DNA of 19,846 nt, taken from NCBI GenBank assembly GCA_938045085.1, contig CALINZ010000131.1:1-19846 (forward strand), given 5' to 3'. This DNA comes from an uncultured Collinsella sp. (lineage in GTDB: Bacteria > Actinomycetota > Coriobacteriia > Coriobacteriales > Coriobacteriaceae). Made by a program: the position numbers and the translations under genes. The notes under the pieces were generated by a model that worked only from the letters and a program-made list of their open reading frames with translations, had not been told where the DNA came from and ran no database searches. This document shows positions 7,066 through 14,684 of this stretch, one piece after another; the first letter of the stretch is position 1, and each line of letters opens with the position of its first letter.

Positions 7066-7827
7066 CTAGATGAAGAGCTCGCATTCCTTCCGCGCGACGC
7101 AAACCTTGCTCAGCATCTGGGAAACAGCGGATAGTTTGTTGGAATCAAGCTTGCGAGCACCTCGCGGACATACGGCGATGCAGCGCATGCAGGAGATGCA
7201 CGCCTCGCCAGCTGCTCGTTTGGGGTCACTCTTGTCGATAGCGCAAACGGGGCACGCCGCGGCGCATGCACCGCAGGAGACACAATCCTCTGTTGCCTCG
7301 GGTGCCATGCGGTGACCTCCGGCTTGTTTATAAGGACGATTGCCGGGGATAGAGGGCCCGGACGCATCCTCAGCCAACAGCTTTTGCTGAATTTGCTGCG
7401 CAAACTCTGCGAGCTGCGCCGCATCCTGCGCATCCGGTCGCCCAGCAGCAAACTGACGAGCAACGGAATGCTCAGCAATAGCAGAAACCGCTGCAACAAC
7501 CCTAAATACGGCGCGCTTCGCAACGTCCTCCAGCTCTACGAGCGTGTCCTCAAACGCGCGGTTTCCGTATACGCAAACCAAAACAGCCCGAGCCCCGTTG
7601 CCGCGCACCATGCCCAACCGGTCAGCCACCACAGCCGGGATTCTACCGGCATACGCCGGCACAGAGATTACGGCCACGTCGTCCTCAGTCATCGAGACAG
7701 CGCTGAAATCTAGCCCGCTATCGGCCAGATCGACGGTAACGGTATTCTTGCCCAGTGCCCCGGCCACAAGGCCAGACACCTTCCGCGTTCCACCCGTCGG
7801 ACTAAACACAATTTCGAATACGCTCAT
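7066..7827 (-). CDS. Flavodoxin-like/2[4Fe-4S] ferredoxin fusion (EFR1-type)
   Basis: A 253-residue electron carrier. The ATG at 7827-7825 follows GGAGGGT; an upstream ATG at 7854 lacks an equally good site. Residues 1-150 form a flavodoxin-like fold beginning EIVFSPTGGT, whose SPTGGT (9-14) is the expected FMN phosphate loop. A polar linker follows. The C-terminal third is a bacterial ferredoxin with two clusters: C182/C185/C188/C192, and C210/C213/C216/C220 in CISCMRCIAVCPRGA. Proteins of this architecture shuttle low-potential electrons in anaerobes, but their partners are mostly unknown. It lies upstream of the hydrogenase operon on the same strand, separated by about 340 nt with two palindromes, so it is probably a separate transcript. 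A functional link to the hydrogenase is plausible but unproven. Confidence 0.9.
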   Translation of the reverse strand: MSVFEIVFSPTGGTRKVSGLVAGALGKNTVTVDLADSGLDFSAVSMTEDDVAVISVPAYAGRIPAVVADRLGMVRGNGARAVLVCVYGNRAFEDTLVELEDVAKRAVFRVVAAVSAIAEHSVARQFAAGRPDAQDAAQLAEFAQQIQQKLLAEDASGPSIPGNRPYKQAGGHRMAPEATEDCVSCGACAAACPVCAIDKSDPKRAAGEACISCMRCIAVCPRGARKLDSNKLSAVSQMLSKVCVARKECELFI

Positions 7828-7963
7828 CGAGGCACCCTCCCCTACGCCTGGCAACGCGTCAAGCCGCTTTCACATCCAGCCAGAGTATACGGCGCATGGG
7901 ATCCCCGTTTTGGTGCACCAAGCACCCCAATGCACCCACCCTACGCTGTCTGCCTCTTCGTTT

Positions 7964-7999
7964 TGTATAAATTACGGTACAGATTGTATATATTTACGG
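7964..7999. repeat. AT-rich tandem repeat (TGTATA-ATTTACGG), two copies 21 bp apart
   Basis: TGTATAAATTACGG (7964-7977) and TGTATATATTTACGG (7985-7999) are near-identical direct repeats phased at 21 bp, two helical turns, in an otherwise GC-rich non-coding gap upstream of the minus-strand flavodoxin/ferredoxin gene. Such phasing suits a dimeric regulator, but no family is recognised. TATA-like hexamers inside could be -10 elements on either strand. Confidence 0.35.
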
Positions 8000-8038
8000 G
8001 ATACCGCCGTGTTCTCCCGAGGTACCCCATCCTGGCCC

Positions 8039-8271
8039 GTGCAAAAAACGGAGTATTCTGCAACGTGACCGCGCCAGCAATACCCCGAGCGGGCAAACCT
8101 TTAGGGCGCTGCGTCATTTTGGGTTCCGACATGACGAGAATGACGCGCCCCTGCTCCGGAAAACGACGAAATCTGACTCAGAACGCTCGCTAGGGATATC
8201 CGAAAGCCACCGTTGGCGACGTCAAATCATATGCAGACAACTCGAACTGCAGAATACTCCAAAAAATGCAC
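8039..8271. repeat. Candidate MITE-like element with inverted ends
   Basis: The 13-bp motif GGAGTATTCTGCA at 8050-8062 is perfectly inverted at 8248-8260. The match extends outward across a poly-A/poly-T hexamer to GTGC/GCAC, giving 24-bp ends with differences confined mostly to the A6/T6 tract. The interior of about 185 bp carries another dyad (GCGTCATT 8111-8118 with AATGACGC 8139-8146) and no convincing gene. No target-site duplication is obvious. It could be a non-autonomous mobile element or a structured RNA locus. The remainder of the 7828-8380 gap shows no further gene I can support. Confidence 0.45.
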
Positions 8272-8380
8272 GGCGCACCCCATGGGACCCATTGCCGCAT
8301 GGTAGGAAACAGGCCCACGGCATCCTCTAGATGCATTCCCGAGGAAATCACATTTGAACTAGCGATCGGATACGGCAAAC

Positions 8381-8413
8381 AAAAAGGGCCCCGAGCGTAG
8401 TTGCTCGGGGCCC
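8381..8413 (-). terminator. Rho-independent terminator of the DEAD-box helicase gene
   Basis: An 11-bp perfect GC-rich stem (GGGCCCCGAGC 8386-8396 with 8403-8413) and a 6-nt loop are followed on the minus strand by TTTTTGTTT. It lies 34 nt past the helicase stop codon, the expected place and orientation. Confidence 0.92.
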
Positions 8414-8447
8414 TTGGTTCACCTCGCTCTAGCGGGCGATGCGTATG

Positions 8448-10706
8448 TTACTTGCGCTTGCCGCCGCCGTCACCGGGGCGACGGGAGCTGCCGCCGCGCT
8501 TGCCGCCACGACTATTGCCATAGCTACCACGATTATCGCGACCACCGGCACGGCCGCCGCGGGAGCCGGCCTGGTTGCCGCCACGCCCGCCACGATAGCC
8601 GCCACGACGCTCCTCGCGGGTATCGTCGTAGTTGCGCCAGTCATCGCGACGATCGCGGCTGGCACGCGGATCGCGGCGATCGCGCGACTCGTTAGAGCGG
8701 CCAGCACCGCTGCGGCTGCCATTGCCACGAGTGCCCTCGCGATGCTCGCCGCCACGGCCACCGCGCTCATCAAAGCGCTTGCCGCCACGGGACTCGCCGC
8801 CGCGAGTACCACGCTCGCCACGCGAACCGCGGCCCTCGCCGCCACGGCGCTCATCACGGCCGCCGCGCTCGCCATCGCGACCGGAACGACGACGATCGCC
8901 CGAACCACGCTTGCCGCCACGCGAGCCACGGCCCTCGTCCTCGCGCTCAACACGGCGACGACCGCCGCGGTCCTCGTCCTCGCGGCGACGGCGATGCGCC
9001 TCGCCCTGGAACTGCTTGGCACGGCGCTCGGCACGGTTGCCGCGCGGGGCCTGCTCAACGACACCAGCACCGCCGCGCTCCTCGGCAGCCACCTCGCGGG
9101 CCACGCTCTCCACAGCCTCGTCCACGCGAGCCTGAACGCCCTCGCGCACGCGGGTCTTGCCGCCGCGCTTGGGACGGCTCGGACGCTCACCGTCGCCGCG
9201 ACGCTCGTCTCGACCGCGGTTGGAACGACCGGCCACATCACCGTAATCGTCGCCGTTGCGTTTGCCGTCGCGACGCGCCTGCTCAAGCTTCTTCTTGCTC
9301 TTGGACTTGCCGCGCTTGGTCTTCTTCTTCACCTTAAAGGCCGCAGGATCGCGCTCGGGGTCAACCGCGGGCGGATTGGGGCCCACATGCAGGTCGCCGG
9401 CCTCGTAGATGTCGGCGGTCTTGTCCATGAGCTTCTCGATCTCGTAGAACTCATCGACATCCTGCTCGGTCACAAACGTGATGGCCCAGCCCAGCTCGCC
9501 GGCGCGGCCCGTACGGCCAATACGGTGGATGTAGTCGGTCGGCTCGGCCGGCACGTCAAAGTTCACGACGTAGCGCACGTCGCTGATGTCGATGCCGCGG
9601 GCGAGCACGTCGGTTGCCACCAACACGTCGACGGTACCGTCGCGGAAGGCCGAAAGGGCACGCTCGCGCTGAGCCTGGCTGCGGTTGCCGTGAATCGCGG
9701 CGGCCTTGATGCCCTTGCGCTCCAGACGACGGCAGCAGCTGTCGGCGCGGTGCTTGGTGCGCATAAAGACGATGGTGCGCTCCGGGCCCTCCTTCTTGAG
9801 GAACTCGGGCAGCAGATTGTTCTTGGCCTCGATGGACACCGGGAATACAAACTGGTCGACGGTGTCGGCGGTCGACGTGGCGGGCGCGATCTCCACGCGT
9901 GCCGGGTCGCTCACCAGGTCGGTGATCTCGCCCACGGCCTCCTCGTCGAGCGTCGCCGAGAACAGCAGCGTCTGACGCTCGGCCGGCGTCTCGCGCACAA
10001 TGCGGCGGACGGCGGGCAAAAAGCCCATGTCGAGCATGCGGTCGGCCTCGTCCAGCACCAGCACCTTGACCTCGTCCAGGTGGCAGGCGCCCTGCTCGAT
10101 CAGGTCAACCAGACGGCCCGGCGTAGCGACCAGGATGTCACAGCCGTACTTGAGCGCCGCGGTCTGCGGCTTGTAGCTCACGCCGCCCACGACGGTCACG
10201 GCGACATGGCCAGTGACGTCGGCAATCTTGCTCGCGACCTCGTCGATCTGCTGGGCAAGCTCGCGCGTGGGGGTGATGACGAGCATCACGGGGCCGCGGC
10301 CGTTGTCCTCGGGCTTCTTGGCACCGCGACGGCGGTTGCGGCCGCCGCGCTCGCGCACGGGCTTGGGCGGAGCGATGTGCTCCAGATTGTTCATGGTCGG
10401 CAGCAAAAAGGCGGCCGTCTTGCCGGTGCCGGTCTGGGCGGCGGCAAGCAGGTCGCGGCCCTCGAGCACCACGGGGATGGAGCCGGCCTGAACGGGCGTG
10501 GGCGCCGTGTAGCCCAGGTTCTCGATAGCACGAAGCATCTCGTCGGAAAGCCCCAGCTCGTCAAAGGCGGGCAGGCTCTCGGTAGCGGACTCGACGGCCT
10601 GGGCAGCATTGGCCTCATCGGCGGCATCGAAGGCAGCCTGGGTCATGGCCTCGCGGGTCTCGTCCAGAATCTCGGCGTCCGTGACGTCGGATACAGAATT
10701 ACGCAT
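8448..10706 (-). CDS. DEAD-box RNA helicase with long Arg/Gly-rich tail
   Basis: A 752-residue ATP-dependent RNA helicase, likely acting in rRNA/ribosome assembly or mRNA unwinding in the cytoplasm. The start is ATG 10706-10704 behind AAGGA; the in-frame ATG 12 codons upstream lacks a good site. After a 45-residue acidic leader come the Q-motif (GYTAPTPVQ 65-73), motif I AQTGTGKT (90-97), PTRELAQQ (146-153), TPGR (195-198), DEAD (219-222), SAT (250-252), ATDVLARGID (364-373) and HRIGRTGR (394-401). A charged insertion (about 113-137, RERGGRNRRRGAKK) follows motif I. Beyond about residue 450 the protein becomes Lys-rich (KVKKKTKRGKSKSKKK), then an RGG/ERGG/SRGGKR-rich low-complexity tail to the end, as in RhlE/CsdA-like enzymes but longer than usual. 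The tail should bind RNA and may favour condensate formation. Single gene with its own terminator. Confidence 0.95.
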   Translation of the reverse strand: MRNSVSDVTDAEILDETREAMTQAAFDAADEANAAQAVESATESLPAFDELGLSDEMLRAIENLGYTAPTPVQAGSIPVVLEGRDLLAAAQTGTGKTAAFLLPTMNNLEHIAPPKPVRERGGRNRRRGAKKPEDNGRGPVMLVITPTRELAQQIDEVASKIADVTGHVAVTVVGGVSYKPQTAALKYGCDILVATPGRLVDLIEQGACHLDEVKVLVLDEADRMLDMGFLPAVRRIVRETPAERQTLLFSATLDEEAVGEITDLVSDPARVEIAPATSTADTVDQFVFPVSIEAKNNLLPEFLKKEGPERTIVFMRTKHRADSCCRRLERKGIKAAAIHGNRSQAQRERALSAFRDGTVDVLVATDVLARGIDISDVRYVVNFDVPAEPTDYIHRIGRTGRAGELGWAITFVTEQDVDEFYEIEKLMDKTADIYEAGDLHVGPNPPAVDPERDPAAFKVKKKTKRGKSKSKKKLEQARRDGKRNGDDYGDVAGRSNRGRDERRGDGERPSRPKRGGKTRVREGVQARVDEAVESVAREVAAEERGGAGVVEQAPRGNRAERRAKQFQGEAHRRRREDEDRGGRRRVEREDEGRGSRGGKRGSGDRRRSGRDGERGGRDERRGGEGRGSRGERGTRGGESRGGKRFDERGGRGGEHREGTRGNGSRSGAGRSNESRDRRDPRASRDRRDDWRNYDDTREERRGGYRGGRGGNQAGSRGGRAGGRDNRGSYGNSRGGKRGGSSRRPGDGGGKRK

Positions 10707-10975
10707 ATGTCGTTGTTCCTTATCTGCACGCGTTATGGGCACGGCATGCGGCCGCGCGGGCGTGCTTGGTAGTGCGCTAATACATACAAAAACGGGTGCG
10801 CACAGAGAGGACGTTGCTCAGCACGCTGGCGATCGCTTTGGCAGCCCTATCACGCGCCGTCCAGACGCAGCAGCTCTAAGCGATGGAGCAGATTCGCCGC
10901 CGGTTAGTATACCCGTGCTTCGCATGCCCCCACGTAAACCACAGATGACGAGGCGGACGGGGCGGGCCTGGCTGA
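10707..10975 (-). promoter_or_regulatory. Upstream/leader region of the helicase gene
   Basis: No gene is supported here. On the minus strand TATACT (10912-10907) could be a -10 element, with no good -35 at standard spacing; a start there would leave a leader of about 190 nt. Long leaders are common for cold-shock-type RNA helicases, but nothing in this sequence proves such control. Confidence 0.3.
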
Positions 10976-11036
10976 TTGTCTCAATCTGTAACATCTACAG
11001 GGCAAATCTTCCTCTACGTGTTACAGATCGAGACAA
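10976..11036. repeat. Palindromic repeat, TGTTACAGAT-GAGACA family, copy 1
   Basis: Arms of 18 bp (TTGTCTCAATCTGTAACA 10976-10993; inverted at 11019-11036) have a single A/G difference. The 25-nt centre has TACAGGG and CCTCTA, the reverse complement of the centre of the copy at 14554-14611. The conserved centre suggests a real dispersed family with defined orientation. Confidence 0.75.
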
Positions 11037-11058
11037 ACGGTCGACACGGCTCACAAAC

Positions 11059-11115
11059 GTCTCAATCTGTAACAGTTAACGAGTAAAATCGGCCCTAATT
11101 GTTATAGATCAAGAC
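11059..11115. repeat. Palindromic repeat, TGTTACAGAT-GAGACA family, copy 2 (diverged)
   Basis: GTCTCAATCTGTAACA (11059-11074) pairs with TGTTATAGATCAAGAC (11100-11115) with three differences, one of them a tolerated G-T pair. It lies 22 nt after copy 1, in the opposite orientation judged by its centre (GTTAACGAG...CCCTAAT). Tandem placement upstream of the FHA gene is notable. Confidence 0.65.
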
Positions 11116-11181
11116 AGAGGGGGATTTCCGTTCAATCCAAACCAAATCTCTCGCTCTTCCTGCAATTTCGAACATGTGGCC

Positions 11182-11187
11182 TATAAT
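11182..11187 (+). promoter_or_regulatory. Candidate -10 element for the FHA/kinase genes
   Basis: A consensus TATAAT lies in an AT-richer stretch about 107 nt upstream of the FHA gene start. No convincing -35 hexamer is seen 16-18 nt upstream, so this is a weak call. Confidence 0.35.
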
Positions 11188-11293
11188 GTTGCTTTGGTTA
11201 CACTATTTATTGTGCAGCCATTTAATACGTCGCCCACCGGGGCCATTAATTCCTATCGCCATATTGGCTAGGAAGCAATCAAAGGAGGTATCC

Positions 11294-12256
11294 GTGGCAG
11301 CAGAGACGCCTTGCTCGGTCCTCTATAACGATATTCGCTCGTTCGGCGGTCTTAAACATCTCGAGATCGCCCGAATGCTTATCAACGGAAACTCTTATCT
11401 CGGCAGTACCCTGCTCGAGAAATGCTCTTCCAACCGCTCGTATCTCACCCGTTACATCGTCCATCGCAAGCCTGACCAGTGCGCGCCCGCCATCTACAGC
11501 GACTTTACCGTCACCACGCTCAACCTTTCCTCGGCAATCTGCAGCAAGCTCGGCGGCGGCGAGTCCGCCTATCGGGCAATCGCCGAGCACTATCGCGGTC
11601 CGGCCGCCAACGAAATGATGTCGGCTCTCGCCAGCTACAAGCTGGACAGCCGCCTGTATGCAAATGCCCTCAATCGCATCGACAACTTTGACGGCAATGC
11701 CGTGCGCGAGAAAAGCACGCTTTACCTTATGCTCTTTGTGGCAACGGGGGCGCTCGCCGATCCCGTTCAGGGCGTGGCCACCGTCGAGCGCTTTTGCGAC
11801 AGCAAGACGGGCGGGCACTTTGGCACCACCGAAACTACCGTCGGACGTGGCTTTATGAGCAGCCTGGAGCAGCCGCGCACCGTCGCCCCCAACCTCGGTC
11901 TGCTCAGAACCCATGCCGACAACTGCGCCGACATGCAAATCCATCCCCTCACACGCAATCCGCGCGGCACCGTGATTGGTTCTTTGCCCAAAACCTCGCC
12001 CAGCATCACCGATGTAGGCGCCGACGCCTCGCGCGAGCATCTTCGTATTTGGCTCGAGGGTGAGCACTGGTACGCCCAGGGCCTTGGATCGACCAACGGC
12101 ACAGTGCTCGAATCGGGCGCGGGCGACGGCGATATTGTGATTGAGCCGCCGCGCGACCAACGCGAGCCCGGCAAAGTCTATCCCCCCGTGGAAATCGCCA
12201 ACAGCGACAGGCTCCATCTGGGTCTCTACACGACATTCCTTGTCATTGTGGACTAG
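11294..12256 (+). CDS. FHA-domain protein
   Basis: A 320-residue soluble protein. The start is GTG 11294, preceded by a textbook AAGGAGG (11282-11288) at 5-nt spacing; the reading frame is open further upstream but without a better site. Residues 1 to about 210 are an unrecognised helical-looking region (e.g. SAYRAIAEHYRGPAANEMMSALASYK at about 91-116, split by short loops). The C-terminal 105 residues form a forkhead-associated domain, which binds phosphothreonine peptides: IGS at 228-230 in place of the usual IGR, SREH (246-249), GSTNGT (265-270), and the closing strands IANSDRLHLGLYTTFLVI. The conserved Ser-Arg and Ser-Thr-Asn phosphopeptide contacts are present. The next gene on the strand encodes a Ser/Thr kinase, so the protein is a likely reader or substrate of that kinase. 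The role of the N-terminal region is unknown. Confidence 0.85.
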   Translation: MAAETPCSVLYNDIRSFGGLKHLEIARMLINGNSYLGSTLLEKCSSNRSYLTRYIVHRKPDQCAPAIYSDFTVTTLNLSSAICSKLGGGESAYRAIAEHYRGPAANEMMSALASYKLDSRLYANALNRIDNFDGNAVREKSTLYLMLFVATGALADPVQGVATVERFCDSKTGGHFGTTETTVGRGFMSSLEQPRTVAPNLGLLRTHADNCADMQIHPLTRNPRGTVIGSLPKTSPSITDVGADASREHLRIWLEGEHWYAQGLGSTNGTVLESGAGDGDIVIEPPRDQREPGKVYPPVEIANSDRLHLGLYTTFLVIVD

Positions 12257-12271
12257 CACGGACAGCGATCG

Positions 12272-12295
12272 GAAGACGGTCGCCGTCCGTCTTTC
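12272..12295 (+). terminator. Weak hairpin after the FHA gene
   Basis: AAGACGG and CCGTCTT form a 7-bp stem with a 7-nt loop, 16 nt past the FHA stop. The following TTCGTCTTCT is T-rich but broken by C and G, so it would be at most a weak or partial terminator. Confidence 0.3.
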
Positions 12296-12334
12296 GTCTT
12301 CTACCTTCTGCGTCGTAAACGACAATACTCAGCG

Positions 12335-12395
12335 GTACACGTGAGCAGTGCGGCTATCATGGTATTTTACCGATATCCGCACTGCTCACGTGTAC
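12335..12395. repeat. 61-bp near-perfect palindrome between FHA and kinase genes
   Basis: Perfect 19-bp arms (GTACACGTGAGCAGTGCGG 12335-12353; inverted 12377-12395) extend inward by four more paired bases after one mismatch, and the centre GGTA-ttt-TACC also pairs, so almost the whole 61 bp folds on itself. It ends 32 nt before the kinase ATG. There is no T-tract, so it is not a simple terminator. It does not match the other palindrome families in the window. Confidence 0.8.
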
Positions 12396-12427
12396 GCGCG
12401 GCAACCCATGCCAGACAAAGGAACGCC

Positions 12428-14512
12428 ATGGATACTACCGATAGCGCCTATGGCGACAAACTCATCCGTCTCGATACGTTCGATACCGCCGTGGCGGTCG
12501 ACCCCAGCGCCGAGGACGACGCCAAGCGTCGGTTTATGACGCTTATTCTCCAGACGGCCCACCGCAACAACGGCAACATCGGGCACGTGCTGCGCGCGAC
12601 CAACACGAGCGGCGAGGTCTTTGCCGTCAAGCTACTCAAGGACAACGCCATCCTTTCCGGCCAAGCCCCCGACCGCTCCGCCGAGCAATCGGCCGCGCAC
12701 CTGGCCAACACCGCTGCGCTGTTCGAGGAGTACCGTCATCTGTGTACCGTCTCGCACCTGCGCGGATTTCCGCGCGTCTATGGCTACGGATCGTGCGAGG
12801 ACGACCCGCTCATCCTCATGGAGTGGGTCGAGGGCACCTCACTCAAGCAGGCGCTGCCCCTGCTTCCGCACGACGCCTCGGGCGGGCTGACCACCCAGAT
12901 GGTCGCCGCCGTCGGAAACGCCGTGCTTCGTGCGCTCTTGATGACCCAAGGCCTCGTGAATCCGGTCATCCATCGCGACCTGTCGCCTGCCAATATCATG
13001 TTCAGCACCACCAGCCGAACGCTCGAGCAGCAGATTGCCGATTGCTCCTTTGACCCCTGCCTCATCGACATGGGCTCCGCGACCATGGCTCTCGGCGACG
13101 ACACGATCACCCGGCGCGCCGACATCTGGCGCTTTGCCACGCCCGCATACGCCGCGCCCGAGATGCTCACGCAGGATATCGAAGGCATCGCGGCCCTTCG
13201 CCGTTCGCCGGCAATCGACGTCTATGCGCTTTCGAGCATTCTGTACCAGCTCTACAGCGGTCGCAAACCGTTTGACTTTGAGTCGACGGACGCCGCTGCA
13301 ACCGGCTCGTTCTATCTCGTAAAGACCAAGACCAAGCCGGCGCCGCTCGAGCCGCGCTGCGAGGGCGATGAAGCGCTCGTCCAAATCATCATGAAGGGTC
13401 TCTCAGTCGAGCAGTGCGATCGTCCCACCGAGCAGCAGATGCTCGAGGTGCTCTCGGCATACCTCACCGACGCCGAATCCGAAGGCCGCGAAGGTGCAGG
13501 AGACGAGGCCGCAATTGATATCGATTCTGGCACGCACCTTAAGGTCGACGTCGCCGGCGAGCGCGCGCGAGAGATCCTGGAGCAGGCCCGGAACGATGCC
13601 ATGACCCGCCGTCGCTTTATTATCGGCGGCGTCGCTGCAGTCGTTGCGGGGCTCGGCGTCATTGGCGCGGCAACCCATGGCTTTGGCATCCCCGACTACC
13701 TCGATGGCATCCGCGGTTCACTTGACGACTACACCTGGGATCAGCTGCAGGAGATTTCGCTCAAGATTAAGGCCGCCGAGACCCGTAGCGAGGCACGCGA
13801 GATTGCCAAGCGCTATCACCTGCTCGATGCCGATGGGCGTATCCCCTATCCGTGTACCAAGCGTGTCACGCTCACCAACGGGCTGCAGGTTGGCGCGCAG
13901 CTTGTGGGCATCCGCCACGATGAACTTCTGGACGGGACGGGCAAGGCCGGACTGACGTTTTTGTTCGATGCGGGTATTGCCGAGCGCAACGCTGCGGCTG
14001 AACCGCCGAGCGCCGGCTGGGCAGATTGCGAGTTGCGAGAATGGCTCGACGGCGACGGCCTTAAGCTGCTGCCCAACGAGTTGCGCGCACTCATCAAATC
14101 TGTCAAAAAGATCTCGAATAACGCTGGCGCCGCCAACAGTGCATCGTGCCTGAGCAAGTTGCCCGCAACCCTTTGGCTGCCCGCCATGGTCGAGCTGTGC
14201 GGTACGCAACCGCCCGATTCGTTTGCCGAGGGCTATCACTACCTGGCAGACATCTACAACGGCGAGGGCAAGGAGTATCAGCTCTTCCGCGAGCTCAAGG
14301 TGAGCCCGTATTCCACGAACGAGACAATGGTCCGCCAGTGGAAGGGCAAGGACACCTGCTGGTGGGAGCACACGGTGAGCCCCGACTCATCGGAGACCGA
14401 AGGCACGCTCTACATAAACCGTGTGGGCCACGACGGCGACGTCTTTACGTACGCAACGCCTGCGGACAAGCCAAACAAACGAACCTGTGTGATCCCCGGG
14501 TTCTGCATCTAG
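12428..14512 (+). CDS. Transmembrane Ser/Thr protein kinase with C-terminal DUF6273-like domain
   Basis: A 694-residue kinase. The start is ATG 12428 behind AAAGGA; the frame extends upstream into the palindrome, which I reject. Residues about 45-345 form a Hanks-type kinase: K68 in VFAVKLL, probable helix-C E101, catalytic loop HRDLSPAN (182-189), Mg-binding DMG (214-216) in place of DFG, APE (243-245) and D264. The Gly-rich loop is degenerate. After an acidic linker (about 348-375) comes MTRRRFIIGGVAAVVAGLGVI (392-412, split here as TRRRF then a hydrophobic run), a single membrane segment preceded by a Tat-like RRRF. The C-terminal 270 residues would face outside; GWADCELREWL (530-540) and GYHYLADIY fit the DUF6273 pattern seen in surface proteins of Coriobacteriia and Firmicutes. 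It contains several Cys residues. A sensor kinase paired with the upstream FHA protein is the likely role; the signal is unknown. Confidence 0.88.
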   Translation: MDTTDSAYGDKLIRLDTFDTAVAVDPSAEDDAKRRFMTLILQTAHRNNGNIGHVLRATNTSGEVFAVKLLKDNAILSGQAPDRSAEQSAAHLANTAALFEEYRHLCTVSHLRGFPRVYGYGSCEDDPLILMEWVEGTSLKQALPLLPHDASGGLTTQMVAAVGNAVLRALLMTQGLVNPVIHRDLSPANIMFSTTSRTLEQQIADCSFDPCLIDMGSATMALGDDTITRRADIWRFATPAYAAPEMLTQDIEGIAALRRSPAIDVYALSSILYQLYSGRKPFDFESTDAAATGSFYLVKTKTKPAPLEPRCEGDEALVQIIMKGLSVEQCDRPTEQQMLEVLSAYLTDAESEGREGAGDEAAIDIDSGTHLKVDVAGERAREILEQARNDAMTRRRFIIGGVAAVVAGLGVIGAATHGFGIPDYLDGIRGSLDDYTWDQLQEISLKIKAAETRSEAREIAKRYHLLDADGRIPYPCTKRVTLTNGLQVGAQLVGIRHDELLDGTGKAGLTFLFDAGIAERNAAAEPPSAGWADCELREWLDGDGLKLLPNELRALIKSVKKISNNAGAANSASCLSKLPATLWLPAMVELCGTQPPDSFAEGYHYLADIYNGEGKEYQLFRELKVSPYSTNETMVRQWKGKDTCWWEHTVSPDSSETEGTLYINRVGHDGDVFTYATPADKPNKRTCVIPGFCI

Positions 14513-14553
14513 GCGGCGGGCGTCTTGCCGTGACGGGACCCCTCCCCGGCAAT

Positions 14554-14611
14554 TGTCTCGATCTGTAACAGTTAGAGGTCATTTTCCCTGCTAGATGTTA
14601 CAGATTGAGAT
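14554..14611. repeat. Palindromic repeat, TGTTACAGAT-GAGACA family, copy 3
   Basis: Arms GTCTCGATCTGTAACA (14555-14570) and TGTTACAGATTGAGAT (14596-14611) pair fully if two G-T pairs are allowed. The centre GTTAGAGG...CCCTGCTAGA is the reverse complement of copy 1's centre. A further fragment, ATCTGTAACGAAATCTCA, lies at 14651-14668. It separates the kinase gene from the copper operon. Confidence 0.75.
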
Positions 14612-14684
14612 GATTGGTTGGGACGGTCCATCGGCCAACCATCCATCCTCATCTGTAACGAAATCTCATATATTATTTCTGTAC

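Noticed and set aside
7930..8193. An 87-codon plus-strand frame in the gap upstream of the helicase terminator
   Set aside because: There is no ribosome binding site or recognisable domain, and it runs through the inverted-repeat element, so it is more likely chance.
8039..8271. A known structured RNA such as a riboswitch or 6S RNA
   Set aside because: The inverted ends are far apart and the interior shows no motif I can match to a known RNA class.
8439..10772. A 777-codon open frame on the plus strand opposite the DEAD-box helicase gene
   Set aside because: It is an Ala/Thr-rich low-complexity translation produced by the GC-rich codons and RGG repeats of the real gene. It has no domain, and the terminator at 8381-8413 and the ribosome binding site support the minus-strand gene.
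12341..12427. Upstream extension of the kinase reading frame beginning at 12341
   Set aside because: That ATG-like start lies within the palindrome arm and lacks a ribosome binding site; ATG 12428 has AAAGGA and begins a sensible N-terminus.
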